A stretch of 64,000 nt of DNA from an uncultured Pirellula sp. (GTDB lineage Bacteria > Planctomycetota > Planctomycetia > Pirellulales > Pirellulaceae). Position 1 is the first letter of the stretch; every line of letters starts with the position of its first letter. This document shows positions 17,460 to 26,573 of the stretch, piece after piece. The stretch spans positions 1 through 64,000 of the forward strand of contig CAITIE010000052.1 in NCBI GenBank assembly GCA_903892355.1, written 5' to 3'. Both the position numbers and the translations under genes were made by a program. Below the pieces are notes generated by a model. That model worked only from the letters and a program-made list of their open reading frames with translations, was not told the origin of the DNA and searched no databases.

Positions 17460-20264
17460 CTATTTGCGGGCCACAGTACGGCTCTTTGTAGCTCCCTTGA
17501 CCGGCTTGGAATCCTTAACAACCTTGGCCGTTGGGGCAACCGCTGGGAATCGCAGTGCCGCTTGGGCCGCTGCCAATCGAGCGATTGGAACACGGAATGG
17601 ACTGCAGCTGACGTAGTTCAATCCAATCGTATGACAGAACTCAACCGACGATGGGTCACCGCCATGTTCGCCGCAGATACCGATCTTCAGGTCGTTGCGT
17701 GTTGAGCGTCCCTTCTCGACACCAATCTTCATCAATTGACCAACACCGGTTCGATCGATCGAAGCGAACGGGTTCGCTTTGATGATTTCCAAAGCTTGGT
17801 ATCCTGGCAAGAAGGAACCGGAATCGTCGCGGCTCATACCCAAGCATGTTTGGGTCAAGTCGTTGGTACCGAACGAGAAGAACTCGGCGGACTGGGCAAT
17901 CTCATCCGCGGTAACAGCACCGCGAGGCACTTCGATCATCGTTCCGACGTGGTACGCGAATTTCTTACCAGTTGCCTTCATGACTTCCGCCGCAACACGG
18001 TGAACAATTTCAACTTGGAGATCGAGCTCTCGCTTGAACCCAACCAACGGAACCATCACCTCAGGCTTAACTTTGATACCTTCCTTGAGCACGTTTGCAG
18101 CGGCTTGGAAAATCGCCCGAGCTTGCATTTCGGTGATTTCAGGACGGAGGATCCCGAGGCGGCAACCGCGGAAGCCGAGCATTGGGTTGAACTCGTGAAG
18201 CTCATGAACCATCTTGGCAACTTCAGCCACGGTGGTACCGAGTTGCTTCGCAACTTCTTCTTGCCCCTTCTTGTTATCCGACTGCGGGAGGAACTCGTGC
18301 AATGGTGGATCGAGCAAGCGGACGCATGCTGGCAACCCATCGAGAGCTCGGAAGATCCCTTCAAAGTCTTTTTGTTGGTATGGGAGTAACTTCGCCAGGG
18401 CGCTCTTTCGAGCGTCCTCAGTTTTCGCCAGGATCATTTGCCGAACCGCAATGATTCGATCCCCTTCGAAGAACATGTGCTCGGTTCGGCACAAACCAAT
18501 ACCTTCAGCACCGAAAGCAACTGCATTCAGCACTTGATCAGGTTGGTCGGCATTCGTTCGCAATCCGAGTGTACGGTACTTGTCCGCGAGCTTCATGATG
18601 AAGTCGTAGTACTGGAAGACTTTGCTATCCTTCGGCTTGAGAGTCTTGCCAACCAAGACTTGCTTGAGTTCGCTGTCCGCAGTATCGATCTTGCCATGGA
18701 ACACTTCACCGGTTGTTCCGTTGATGCTGATCGGCTCACCTTCCTTGATGGTGACCCCTTTGCACTTCAGAACACCTTTGTGGTAATCGATTTCGATATC
18801 ACCGGCCCCGGCGACACAAACCTTACCCATTTGCCGTGCGACCAACGCAGCGTGGCTAGAAACACCACCCCGAGCGGTCAGAATCCCATCCGCAGCGATC
18901 ATTCCGCGGAGATCTTCTGGGCTGGTTTCGATCCGTGCCAAGACCACGTGTTGGCCCTTGGCCGCCAATTCTTCTGCTTTGCCGGCAGTGAAGACCACGG
19001 CCCCTGAAGCGGCTCCTGGTCCGGCAGGCAAACCGACCGCCAACATGCGACCTTCCTTCTTCGCCTTGTCATAGGCTTTCGTATCGAAGATCGGCTGCAG
19101 CAATTGGTTGAGAGCTTCTGGATCCCCAGACTTGATCGCATGTTCTGGGGTCATCAACTTTTCCTTCACCATGTCGTGAGCGATTTTGACATAGGCGAGT
19201 GCGGTCCGCTTTCCATTCCGCGTTTGCAACATGTACAGCTTCTTGTTCTCAATGGTGAACTCGAAGTCTTGAACGTCGCCGAAGTTACGCTCGAGCGTCT
19301 TGCGCACTTCCACCAATTCCTTGAACGCTGCGCCGAGGATTTTGTCCTTGGCCATATCTGAGATCTTCAGCGGTGTACGAACACCGGCCACAACGTCTTC
19401 CCCTTGAGCATTGACCAGATACTCACCATAGAAGACGTTTTCGCCGTTGGCTGGGTCACGCGTGAATGCAACGCCCGTAGCGCAGTCATCACCCATGTTC
19501 CCGAACACCATGCTCTGAACGTTCACCGCAGTACCCCACTCATCGGGGATACGGTACTTTTGGCGGTACAGAATGGCACGTTCGTTCATCCACGACCCGA
19601 ACACGGCGGTCACCGCACCCTCGAGTTGCTTCATCGGCTCGTTCGGGAACGCCTTGCCAGTACGATCCTTGATCAACTTCTTGAACCGCTTCACCAACTC
19701 TTGAAGATGCTGCGCAGTCAGTTCGGTGTCTAGCTTGACACCAACTTCCTTCTTCAACCCATCCATCACTTCATCGAACGGCTCGTGGTCGTTTTCGTTC
19801 TTCTTCTGAACACCCATCACCACGTCGCCATACATCTGGATGAAACGACGGTAGGAGTCCCAAGCAAATCGAGGATTGTTGGTGGCTGCTGCAAGCCCTT
19901 CACAGGCCGCATCATTGAGCCCCAAGTTCAAAATCGTGTCCATCATGCCCGGCATCGAGTCGCGGGCACCCGATCGTACCGAGACGAGCAGAGGGTTCTT
20001 CACGTCCCCAAACTTCTTGCCCGACTCTTTCTCAAGCCATTTCACTGCCTTTTCCAATTCGGATGGAAGCTCGACTGGGTACTTGCGGCCGTTCTTGTAA
20101 TAGTTCACGCAGACTTCCGTCGTGATCGTGAATCCTGAGGGTACCGGCAAACCAATCTTGGTCATCTGAGCCAAATTGGCTCCCTTCCCCCCCAAAAGTG
20201 CCTTCATGTCCCCGCTGCCATCGGTTTTCGATTTACCGAAGAAATAGACCAACTTGTTTGCCAT
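17460..20264 (-). CDS. ppdK: pyruvate, phosphate dikinase
   Basis: 934 residues. Interconverts pyruvate + ATP + Pi and PEP + AMP + PPi in the cytoplasm. The N-terminal ATP-grasp domain opens with LVYFFGK and the [10 protein letters not shown] motif. The swivelling phosphohistidine domain has [16 protein letters not shown] with the catalytic His codon at 18852-18854 (about residue 471). The C-terminal PEP/pyruvate TIM barrel has GTNDLTQ and the final [12 protein letters not shown] block. A Lys/Ala/Thr-rich tail of about 25 residues extends past the usual end. I start at ATG 20262-20264 (ANKLVYFF); four more codons upstream are open. The gene has its own strong terminator and a divergent promoter region shared with the 20420 gene. 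Confidence 0.96.
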   Translation of the reverse strand: MANKLVYFFGKSKTDGSGDMKALLGGKGANLAQMTKIGLPVPSGFTITTEVCVNYYKNGRKYPVELPSELEKAVKWLEKESGKKFGDVKNPLLVSVRSGARDSMPGMMDTILNLGLNDAACEGLAAATNNPRFAWDSYRRFIQMYGDVVMGVQKKNENDHEPFDEVMDGLKKEVGVKLDTELTAQHLQELVKRFKKLIKDRTGKAFPNEPMKQLEGAVTAVFGSWMNERAILYRQKYRIPDEWGTAVNVQSMVFGNMGDDCATGVAFTRDPANGENVFYGEYLVNAQGEDVVAGVRTPLKISDMAKDKILGAAFKELVEVRKTLERNFGDVQDFEFTIENKKLYMLQTRNGKRTALAYVKIAHDMVKEKLMTPEHAIKSGDPEALNQLLQPIFDTKAYDKAKKEGRMLAVGLPAGPGAASGAVVFTAGKAEELAAKGQHVVLARIETSPEDLRGMIAADGILTARGGVSSHAALVARQMGKVCVAGAGDIEIDYHKGVLKCKGVTIKEGEPISINGTTGEVFHGKIDTADSELKQVLVGKTLKPKDSKVFQYYDFIMKLADKYRTLGLRTNADQPDQVLNAVAFGAEGIGLCRTEHMFFEGDRIIAVRQMILAKTEDARKSALAKLLPYQQKDFEGIFRALDGLPACVRLLDPPLHEFLPQSDNKKGQEEVAKQLGTTVAEVAKMVHELHEFNPMLGFRGCRLGILRPEITEMQARAIFQAAANVLKEGIKVKPEVMVPLVGFKRELDLQVEIVHRVAAEVMKATGKKFAYHVGTMIEVPRGAVTADEIAQSAEFFSFGTNDLTQTCLGMSRDDSGSFLPGYQALEIIKANPFASIDRTGVGQLMKIGVEKGRSTRNDLKIGICGEHGGDPSSVEFCHTIGLNYVSCSPFRVPIARLAAAQAALRFPAVAPTAKVVKDSKPVKGATKSRTVARK

Positions 20265-20419
20265 AGCCGAATGCAACGCTCCAAAAATTGTGCGAAAATC
20301 GTGGGGGTATTTCCGGTCCCCAGAACCGTCCTAAAGCTTCAACAAAAGCGGGCAAAAGTTTAAAGGGGACCTCAAAAATCGTCAATCACCTCGATGCACC
20401 TACTCCCTTTGCCCCGACG

Positions 20420-22780
20420 ATGACCGCCAAGCCAAATACACCTTCTGAGGCACACGCCCCGTTCAGCCCCAAGCGCCGGCTTCCTGGTTTCTGGAAACTG
20501 ATTTCCGATAGCTGGGGCTTAGCTTCCATTTCCAAAGACCAGAAGGGGGCCGCCGCTGAAGGAGGTTGCGATTCGGATGCTTCGCCAACGGTTCAAAACC
20601 TAGTAATTCATCACGAATCCGGCGATCTCTCGCATCCAAAGGCGACGAGCGGAGAACTCGCAGATCCTGGATCGGAGGCCTTCGAAATGAAGGTTTTCCA
20701 GTCGCCCCGCCGCGCCCAAACGTCGACGCGTGCCGCAGATCCCCAATTTGTCGCCTTGATTCGAGATCACGACCATGCATGGCTTGCGTTTCCCATTACC
20801 AAGATTTCACACAACAAGATTTCACACAAATCGACGAACACGACCGAATCATCGCTGCACGGTGCAACGCACTTTTCCGCACTGATCCCTCGAGAAGCAT
20901 GGCGCACTCTCCTCCCCTCGATCGCCTTCCTCCCTGCTGAAAGCCCCCTATGGAATCTACATTCCAAGGAACTGGCCGATCTCGAAGAAATGTTCGCAAA
21001 GTCAAAGATCATCGTCTCGGAGGGGATTCTTTGGCACGTGACGCCATCGACAACTTGGACAACAGCCGCCCTGCCGTTCCTCGAGTCCAAAAAACCTCCC
21101 AAGCTTCTCCTCCAAGACTGGGAACGGCAGCTCCGCGAAATCGCATCTCGCATCTCCGATGGGAAAAACTCCAAGGACAGGAACGCATCAAGCACCACAG
21201 TTCCAACGCAAAAGACCCAATCGCAAGTGGACTCCCCGCGTGAATCACTCCCAAACTCTCCATGCCATTACCTCCTGTCATTCCACGGTCTGATTTTCCC
21301 AATCCGCGCCCTGCATGAACAACTGCTGCAAGCTCTAGCCATCCAATCTGCCGAACCTCATATCGATTGGCTCTTGGAATGGGGGGAACAACCTGTCGAA
21401 ATCGGTTGGCCGGCCATCCCCTTCGCCACCGAATCGCTACCAACAATAGAACCCTCGAAGACTACATCAAAGACAGCATCGATCGCTCAGGCCACAAAGC
21501 TTCCAATCCGGCAACAGCAACCAAAGCCTACGAAGAAAAAGAAACACAACCGGAAAAAATTGATCGTCGCCATGTTCGCAGCGTCCGCTGCCACAATCGG
21601 CCTGTTGTTCTGCTCGAGCTTTTTTACAACTGCTCCTCGAACCCCTCCCAAAAAAACTTCCGCTGGGCCCGCGACCAGCAACGGCCTCCACGCCTCGAAA
21701 AACCAGCTCGAACCAGAGAGCAATCCCAACAGCCAGCCTGAATCCAGTGAACTCGCCTATATAGCCAACATGCCTGAGATCGCTGATATGCCTGAGATCG
21801 CTGATATGGCAGAGATAACAGCGACGCCCGCTTTGGACCCTAGCGATGCCTTAATACCCCTCTCCCCAGATCAAATCATTCTGCAATCCCTTGCCAACTC
21901 TGGAATCACTAAGCAACCCTCCTCGGTAAACCAAGGACTTATCCAGCCCACTTCCGAACTCCTAACCAAAGATCCGTTGGCGTTGGGGCGCGAGGCCGTG
22001 GGGCATAAACCGATGGGGGGAGAACTCGTTGGGGATGTAGAACCATCCAACGTACCGGGTGCGGAGGCACCGGACCTGCTCGCGCCAGAGGGTGTTGCTG
22101 GCGTGGATCCAGGGATCGTCGATGGAGATTTGGTGCTTGAGCAACCTCCCGGGGATCCTCTGCTCACTATCCCGGCTACCAAAGCGTTCCAGCGTGTAGA
22201 ACTCAAAACCAATCGTCAATCCGAAGAGAACGAGACCGAAACAATCTCCAAAAACCGCCCCTGCTGGGCCCTGCTGAAACTTTCCGACGAAGCGATCAGC
22301 GAGGTAGCTGTACAGCCTGCGAAGTTCGAAATTGCATTGTCCGATGCGCCCGCGAAATGGCGGCTAACAATCGATGACGTCGTTCCAGAACTGCATGTCT
22401 ACCTGCTCACCAAACCAGGCCGACGATGGTATTTCATGGTTCAAGTGGGTGTTCATTTTCCAGGCGACATTCACCCAACTCCCCTCGGACGCGACGATGC
22501 AGCCAACGTTGTATTGAAGCTCCAAGCCCACCAGCAATGGCTCTCTCAATCGATCGAGGCTCTCCGGAATTCGCCTTTTCCCAAACGAGTCCCCGGTCGC
22601 CCCGACGTCTTCACGCAAGTCAGGGAATTGCAATCGCAGCAAAAGGAAACGAACAAGGCGATCGAGCGATGGACGGAGGTCGCACGCCTATGCCATGAAC
22701 TTTTCTCCTACGGCTCGGTAGCTATCACACTCGACGAACCACCACCAGAGAGTTCGAAGGAAGACGCCCCGAAACCTTAG
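20420..22780 (+). CDS. unrecognised large single-pass membrane protein
   Basis: 786 residues from ATG 20420; a TTG-started frame is open from 20288. I do not recognise the family. The N-terminal 380 residues are soluble, with low-complexity linkers around two apparently folded blocks (about 110-240, FVALIRDHDHAWLAFPI onward, and about 300-350, CHYLLSFHGLIFPI). A K/R-rich patch precedes one membrane helix at about 381-402 (LIVAMFAASAATIGLLFCS), predicting N-in, C-out. The outer part has a disordered Pro/Ser/Glu-rich spacer with perfect repeats of MPEIAD, then a folded C-terminal domain (about 640-780). Short tandem duplications occur at 20801-20830 and 21770-21823. The topology (inside sensor-like part, linker, outside domain) hints at an envelope or signalling role, but that is a guess. 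Confidence 0.75.
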   Translation: MTAKPNTPSEAHAPFSPKRRLPGFWKLISDSWGLASISKDQKGAAAEGGCDSDASPTVQNLVIHHESGDLSHPKATSGELADPGSEAFEMKVFQSPRRAQTSTRAADPQFVALIRDHDHAWLAFPITKISHNKISHKSTNTTESSLHGATHFSALIPREAWRTLLPSIAFLPAESPLWNLHSKELADLEEMFAKSKIIVSEGILWHVTPSTTWTTAALPFLESKKPPKLLLQDWERQLREIASRISDGKNSKDRNASSTTVPTQKTQSQVDSPRESLPNSPCHYLLSFHGLIFPIRALHEQLLQALAIQSAEPHIDWLLEWGEQPVEIGWPAIPFATESLPTIEPSKTTSKTASIAQATKLPIRQQQPKPTKKKKHNRKKLIVAMFAASAATIGLLFCSSFFTTAPRTPPKKTSAGPATSNGLHASKNQLEPESNPNSQPESSELAYIANMPEIADMPEIADMAEITATPALDPSDALIPLSPDQIILQSLANSGITKQPSSVNQGLIQPTSELLTKDPLALGREAVGHKPMGGELVGDVEPSNVPGAEAPDLLAPEGVAGVDPGIVDGDLVLEQPPGDPLLTIPATKAFQRVELKTNRQSEENETETISKNRPCWALLKLSDEAISEVAVQPAKFEIALSDAPAKWRLTIDDVVPELHVYLLTKPGRRWYFMVQVGVHFPGDIHPTPLGRDDAANVVLKLQAHQQWLSQSIEALRNSPFPKRVPGRPDVFTQVRELQSQQKETNKAIERWTEVARLCHELFSYGSVAITLDEPPPESSKEDAPKP
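20801..20830. repeat. 15-bp perfect tandem duplication inside the 20420 gene
   Basis: Two copies of aagatttcacacaa(c/a) back to back, adding K-I-S-H-N/K twice to the protein without a frame change. Confidence 0.85.
21770..21823. repeat. 18-bp tandem repeat inside the 20420 gene
   Basis: Two perfect copies of atgcctgagatcgctgat and a diverged third encode M-P-E-I-A-D twice and M-A-E-I-T-A in the spacer after the membrane helix. Confidence 0.85.
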
Positions 22781-22936
22781 AGCTTCAGCCCGCGTCTCCT
22801 GCACCTCGACGGCTTGCGAGAAAAAGCTTGCCCTCCCGAAGAGCATACCGAACAGCTTGCATGGCGTTTGATCACCCGCTAACCTGACGAGTCAAAGAAC
22901 GCATTCCCCTCTTACGTTGAGCTTTTGGAGTTAAGC

Positions 22937-23785
22937 ATGAAATACGGGATGAACTTGTTGCTCTGGTCCGGTGAACTGAACGATGGATTGATCCCAGTGC
23001 TCGAAAAGCTCAAAGAGTTCGGATACGACGGTGTCGAGATCCCTGTATTCAACCTCAATCTCGATTACACGGCTTGGGGAAAACGACTCGATGCGATCGG
23101 ACTCGAACGAACAGGTGTTACCGTGCGAAACGCGGACGACAATCCGATTAGTTCTGATCCTGCAGTACGTCGCAAAGGTGTCGACGCCAACAAAAAAACA
23201 TTGGATTGCTGCGCTGCCGCAGGGGTACAAACCATTGTCGGCCCCTACCATTCGGCCCTAGGCTATTTTTCAGGCAGTGGACGCACCAACGACGAATGGA
23301 AGTGGGGTATCGACAGCATGCGAGAAACTGCCGAACACGCTGCCAAAGTCGGCGTCATGCTGGGCGTGGAACCGCTGAATCGATTCGAGTGCTACTTCCT
23401 CAACGCTCAAGCCGACGCGGCCGAGTTTTGCCGACAAGTCAACCATCCGAATTGCCGGATGATGTACGACACCTTCCATAGTAACATCGAAGAAAAGAAC
23501 ATTCGCAAAGCATTCACCGACATCAAGGACATGCTTTGCCACATCCACATCAGCGAGAACGACCGCAGCACTCCTGGGGCCGGTAACATCCGTTGGGATG
23601 AAAACTTCGACGCCATCCAAGAGATCGGCTACGATGGATGGTTGGTAATCGAAGCCTTTGGACTGGCTCTGCCCGAGTTGGCAGCCGCCACACGGATTTG
23701 GCGCCGAATGTTCGAGAGCGAACTCCAATTGGCCAAAGAAGGACTCGCATTCATGAAGGGCCAAGTCGAAAAACGTAGAGGCTAA
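22937..23785 (+). CDS. sugar phosphate isomerase/epimerase, tagatose/psicose 3-epimerase-like
   Basis: 282 residues, an AP-endonuclease-2 type TIM barrel. Start ATG 22937 follows GGAG by seven bases. The metal ligands of ketose 3-epimerases fit: Glu in VEPLNRFE, Asp in YDTFHSNIEE, His in HIHISENDR and Glu in VIEAFG. The opening KYGMNLLLW and the Y-D-G-V-E-I-P block are also like D-psicose/D-tagatose 3-epimerases. It should epimerise or isomerise a ketose in the cytoplasm; the exact sugar is unknown. The C25 protease gene follows on the same strand after less than 100 bp. Confidence 0.86.
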   Translation: MKYGMNLLLWSGELNDGLIPVLEKLKEFGYDGVEIPVFNLNLDYTAWGKRLDAIGLERTGVTVRNADDNPISSDPAVRRKGVDANKKTLDCCAAAGVQTIVGPYHSALGYFSGSGRTNDEWKWGIDSMRETAEHAAKVGVMLGVEPLNRFECYFLNAQADAAEFCRQVNHPNCRMMYDTFHSNIEEKNIRKAFTDIKDMLCHIHISENDRSTPGAGNIRWDENFDAIQEIGYDGWLVIEAFGLALPELAAATRIWRRMFESELQLAKEGLAFMKGQVEKRRG

Positions 23786-23872
23786 GATTCATCCCGCTAC
23801 GATTCGAGGTTCGTGTTGATCAACCCGTTGCTGGGCTCTGCAGTAGAATGCCACAGCAACTCCGAGAGATTC

Positions 23873-25714
23873 ATGGAGGGGACTTTGTGGTTTCGCATGG
23901 CAAGGATCGCGGCGCTCGCAGGACTGGTGCTCAGCCTGTTCATGACGGATATGCAGGCACAAACCGTCCCGAAACCATCGAATGCTACGCCCTCTGCGAT
24001 TAGCCCCGCCCGTGGGCAAATCAAAGCACCCCAGGCGAACGCTCCTCTATCGCCGGTAAAATCACTTGTGAAATCGTCAGTGATCGTCGTCCGTCCCAAA
24101 GGATGGGCCAGCGCGATCACGGAATGGACCAGTTACCGCTCCCAGGAGTATCGGATCGTCGAAATCGATTCGCAACCTACAGCGGCGCAGCAGCACATTG
24201 AAATCCTCAAAGCCGCTTCGCAATGCACCCCCAAAGCATCCGCGATCTTGCTCTGCGGCGATGTCGCCTGCGAAGTGAATCCCGGCGTCGAGACGAACAA
24301 CGACCAGGGCAATACTCCTGCCAAGCCGGGACCGAAGGGGAAACGCCTTGAAATCCTCACCCCCGGTGTCGTGCTCGATACGTCGATACGGCTCTCCGGA
24401 ATGACCACTCCCAACCTGTGCACCGACGCAATCTACGGAGACCTCGACGACGATGGGTGCCCCGATCTCGCTGTAGGTCGACTCCCTGCTAAAACACCGT
24501 CAGAACTGAGTCGCATGCTTCAACGAAGTATCGCCTACGAAGCCATCCCGCCGGGACCCTGGAACGATACAGTACACGTCACGGCCGGGGTCGGTGGATT
24601 TGGGATGATTGCCGACGCCGCCATCGAAACCGTAACCCGCCGATTCCTGACCGAAGGGATTCCGGATCACTTCCATTTGAACACGACTTACGCGAGTTGC
24701 ACGAGCAACTACTGCCCGAACCCGTCGGCGATACGTGAAAGCTACATCGACCGCATCAATAAGGGTGGCCTTTTCTGGGTTTACATCGGCCATGGTGCTG
24801 TCACCGAATTGGACTACTTCCAGGTTGGCGATCAATGGATGCCGATCGCAGAAGCGACCGATGCAAAGCGATTCCAAATCCAAAAACGGCCCCCCATCGC
24901 AATCATGCTGGCTTGTTTCACCGGCGCTTACGATGCGAATGTCGATTGTTTCTCCGAACATCTACTCGGGCAATCAGACGGCCCCATCGCCGTCATCGCC
25001 GGTTCGAGAGTAACCATGCCCTACGGCCTGAGCCAACTCGCCAGCGAAATGATCAACGGCTGCTTTCGAGACGAGATACCGACCTTGGGCGAAGTCGTAC
25101 TTCAAGCCAAACGCCGCATCTGGCAACCCGATGATGCTCCATCGCCGGCTCCAAAGAGCGAGACCGAATCCGTAGAGGACACGGGCGCAAGGCGATTGGA
25201 TATCCGCAAACGTTACGAGAAAATCGTCACGGAAATGGCCCGCGCGCTGAGCCCAGGAAATCATGAACTCGTCCAGGAACGACGCGAGCATGTGCGCCTG
25301 ATGAATTTGCTCGGAGATCCACTTTTGCGGATCCCTTATCCGCAGAGAATTCCTCTGCAGATCGACAAAGTCACCGCTGCGAACTCGATTCTCCAAGTCG
25401 CGGGGACATCGCCACTTTCGGGACAACTTCGCCTGGAACTATCCCTCGTCCGCGATCGACTGCCAGATGGCGTGGCTCCTCTTAGCTCCTACCGCGGGAC
25501 GGCCGAACAGCACGAAGCGATGCAACGCACGTACGAACGCTCCAATGACTTGCTGGTTACTAGCAAGGAACAGACTGTCACCAAAGGCCCATTTAGCGTG
25601 GATCTAGAAATCCCCGCGTCTGCAAAAGGAAGGTACGTTGTCTCTGCGTATGTGTACGGAAACAACACTTGGGCGGTCGGCTCAGAGCGACTCTCGGTCC
25701 GGAAATCCAAATGA
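23873..25714 (+). CDS. exported peptidase, C25 (gingipain)-like
   Basis: 614 residues from ATG 23873; ATG 23897 and an open frame to 23813 are alternatives. A signal peptide is clear (MARIAALAGLVLSLFMTD, ending M-Q-A-Q). The catalytic part resembles the gingipain caspase-like fold: DAIYGDLDDDGCPDLAVGRL, then His in YIGHGAVTELD (codon 24791-24793) and Cys in IMLACFTGAYD (codon 24914-24916), spaced 41 residues apart as in the family. The last 100 residues look like an Ig-like beta domain. It probably cuts proteins in the periplasm or outside the cell. A Pro-rich linker follows the signal. Its stop overlaps the methylase start by ATGA, so the genes are coupled. Confidence 0.82.
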   Translation: MEGTLWFRMARIAALAGLVLSLFMTDMQAQTVPKPSNATPSAISPARGQIKAPQANAPLSPVKSLVKSSVIVVRPKGWASAITEWTSYRSQEYRIVEIDSQPTAAQQHIEILKAASQCTPKASAILLCGDVACEVNPGVETNNDQGNTPAKPGPKGKRLEILTPGVVLDTSIRLSGMTTPNLCTDAIYGDLDDDGCPDLAVGRLPAKTPSELSRMLQRSIAYEAIPPGPWNDTVHVTAGVGGFGMIADAAIETVTRRFLTEGIPDHFHLNTTYASCTSNYCPNPSAIRESYIDRINKGGLFWVYIGHGAVTELDYFQVGDQWMPIAEATDAKRFQIQKRPPIAIMLACFTGAYDANVDCFSEHLLGQSDGPIAVIAGSRVTMPYGLSQLASEMINGCFRDEIPTLGEVVLQAKRRIWQPDDAPSPAPKSETESVEDTGARRLDIRKRYEKIVTEMARALSPGNHELVQERREHVRLMNLLGDPLLRIPYPQRIPLQIDKVTAANSILQVAGTSPLSGQLRLELSLVRDRLPDGVAPLSSYRGTAEQHEAMQRTYERSNDLLVTSKEQTVTKGPFSVDLEIPASAKGRYVVSAYVYGNNTWAVGSERLSVRKSK

Positions 25715-26517
25715 CCATCGAGTGCATCGAAGACTTCAACGACCCGCGTTTGGATCCCTACCGGCATCTTCGCACGACCAACTTGACCCGATTCAGCGGC
25801 CGATTCATCGCGGAAAGCAAACCGTTGGTGGCTAGGCTCGTCGCGAGCCAGTTGGAGGTCGAGTCGATTTTGGTCGATGAAAAGTTCCTCGACGAAGCAA
25901 CGACGTGGATCCCCGACAGCACAAACATCTTGGTCATCGGCTCGGATGCGATTTCGCAGTTAATCGGATTCCATTTCCACCGAGGATACTTGGCCTGCGG
26001 GTTTCGTCCGAAGGAAAAACCATGGCAATGTCGAGAACTGACCAGCGATTGGACCGGGGTCTTTTTGATCGGTGTCCAAGATCCAGAAAATATGGGTTCG
26101 ATCCTCCGAACCTGCGCTGCGTTGGGCATTCAAGATGTTTTGTTGGGACCTGAATGCGTCGACCCGTTCGCTCGTCGCGTCCTTCGAGTATCGATGGGAA
26201 ACGCATTTAAACTGCATTTTTATCAGTGTGATCGCCCCCTGGAGACACTAGCGGATTTCCAGCAGGCTCAAATCCGGACTTTCGCTGCTTGCCTCAGCCC
26301 AGCAAGCGTTGAATTAGGTTATGCACGCCGTTCGGGGCCGACTTTAGTGCTGCTCGGAAATGAAGCCCACGGTTTGCCCAGCGAAATTATTGAAGCATCG
26401 AGCGATGGAGTTCGAATCGATATGTCACTCGGAACCGATTCGCTCAACGTAAGCGTCGCAGCGGGAATCATCCTGCACCATCTATCTCGAGGCATCCGCC
26501 GTAGCGATCAAACATGA
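25711..26517 (+). CDS. RNA 2'-O-methyltransferase, SpoU/TrmH family
   Basis: 268 residues from ATG 25711, which overlaps the protease stop as ATGA. An N-terminal substrate-binding segment (RFIAESKPLVARLV) precedes the SPOUT knot. All three SpoU motifs are present: NMGSILRTCAALGI (motif 1), LLGNEAHGLP (motif 2) and SLNVSVAAGIILHHL (motif 3). It methylates a ribose in rRNA or tRNA with S-adenosylmethionine; the target base cannot be told. Coupling to an exported protease seems accidental. Confidence 0.9.
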   Translation: MTIECIEDFNDPRLDPYRHLRTTNLTRFSGRFIAESKPLVARLVASQLEVESILVDEKFLDEATTWIPDSTNILVIGSDAISQLIGFHFHRGYLACGFRPKEKPWQCRELTSDWTGVFLIGVQDPENMGSILRTCAALGIQDVLLGPECVDPFARRVLRVSMGNAFKLHFYQCDRPLETLADFQQAQIRTFAACLSPASVELGYARRSGPTLVLLGNEAHGLPSEIIEASSDGVRIDMSLGTDSLNVSVAAGIILHHLSRGIRRSDQT

Positions 26518-26573
26518 ATTCAAAATTAGAATAGCATGCAAGGAAAAAATCTCACTACGCCTCTCGAGAAGCT

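Noticed and set aside
17736-18389. 217-residue plus-strand ORF inside ppdK
   Set aside because: Antisense shadow of a highly conserved enzyme; no independent signals.
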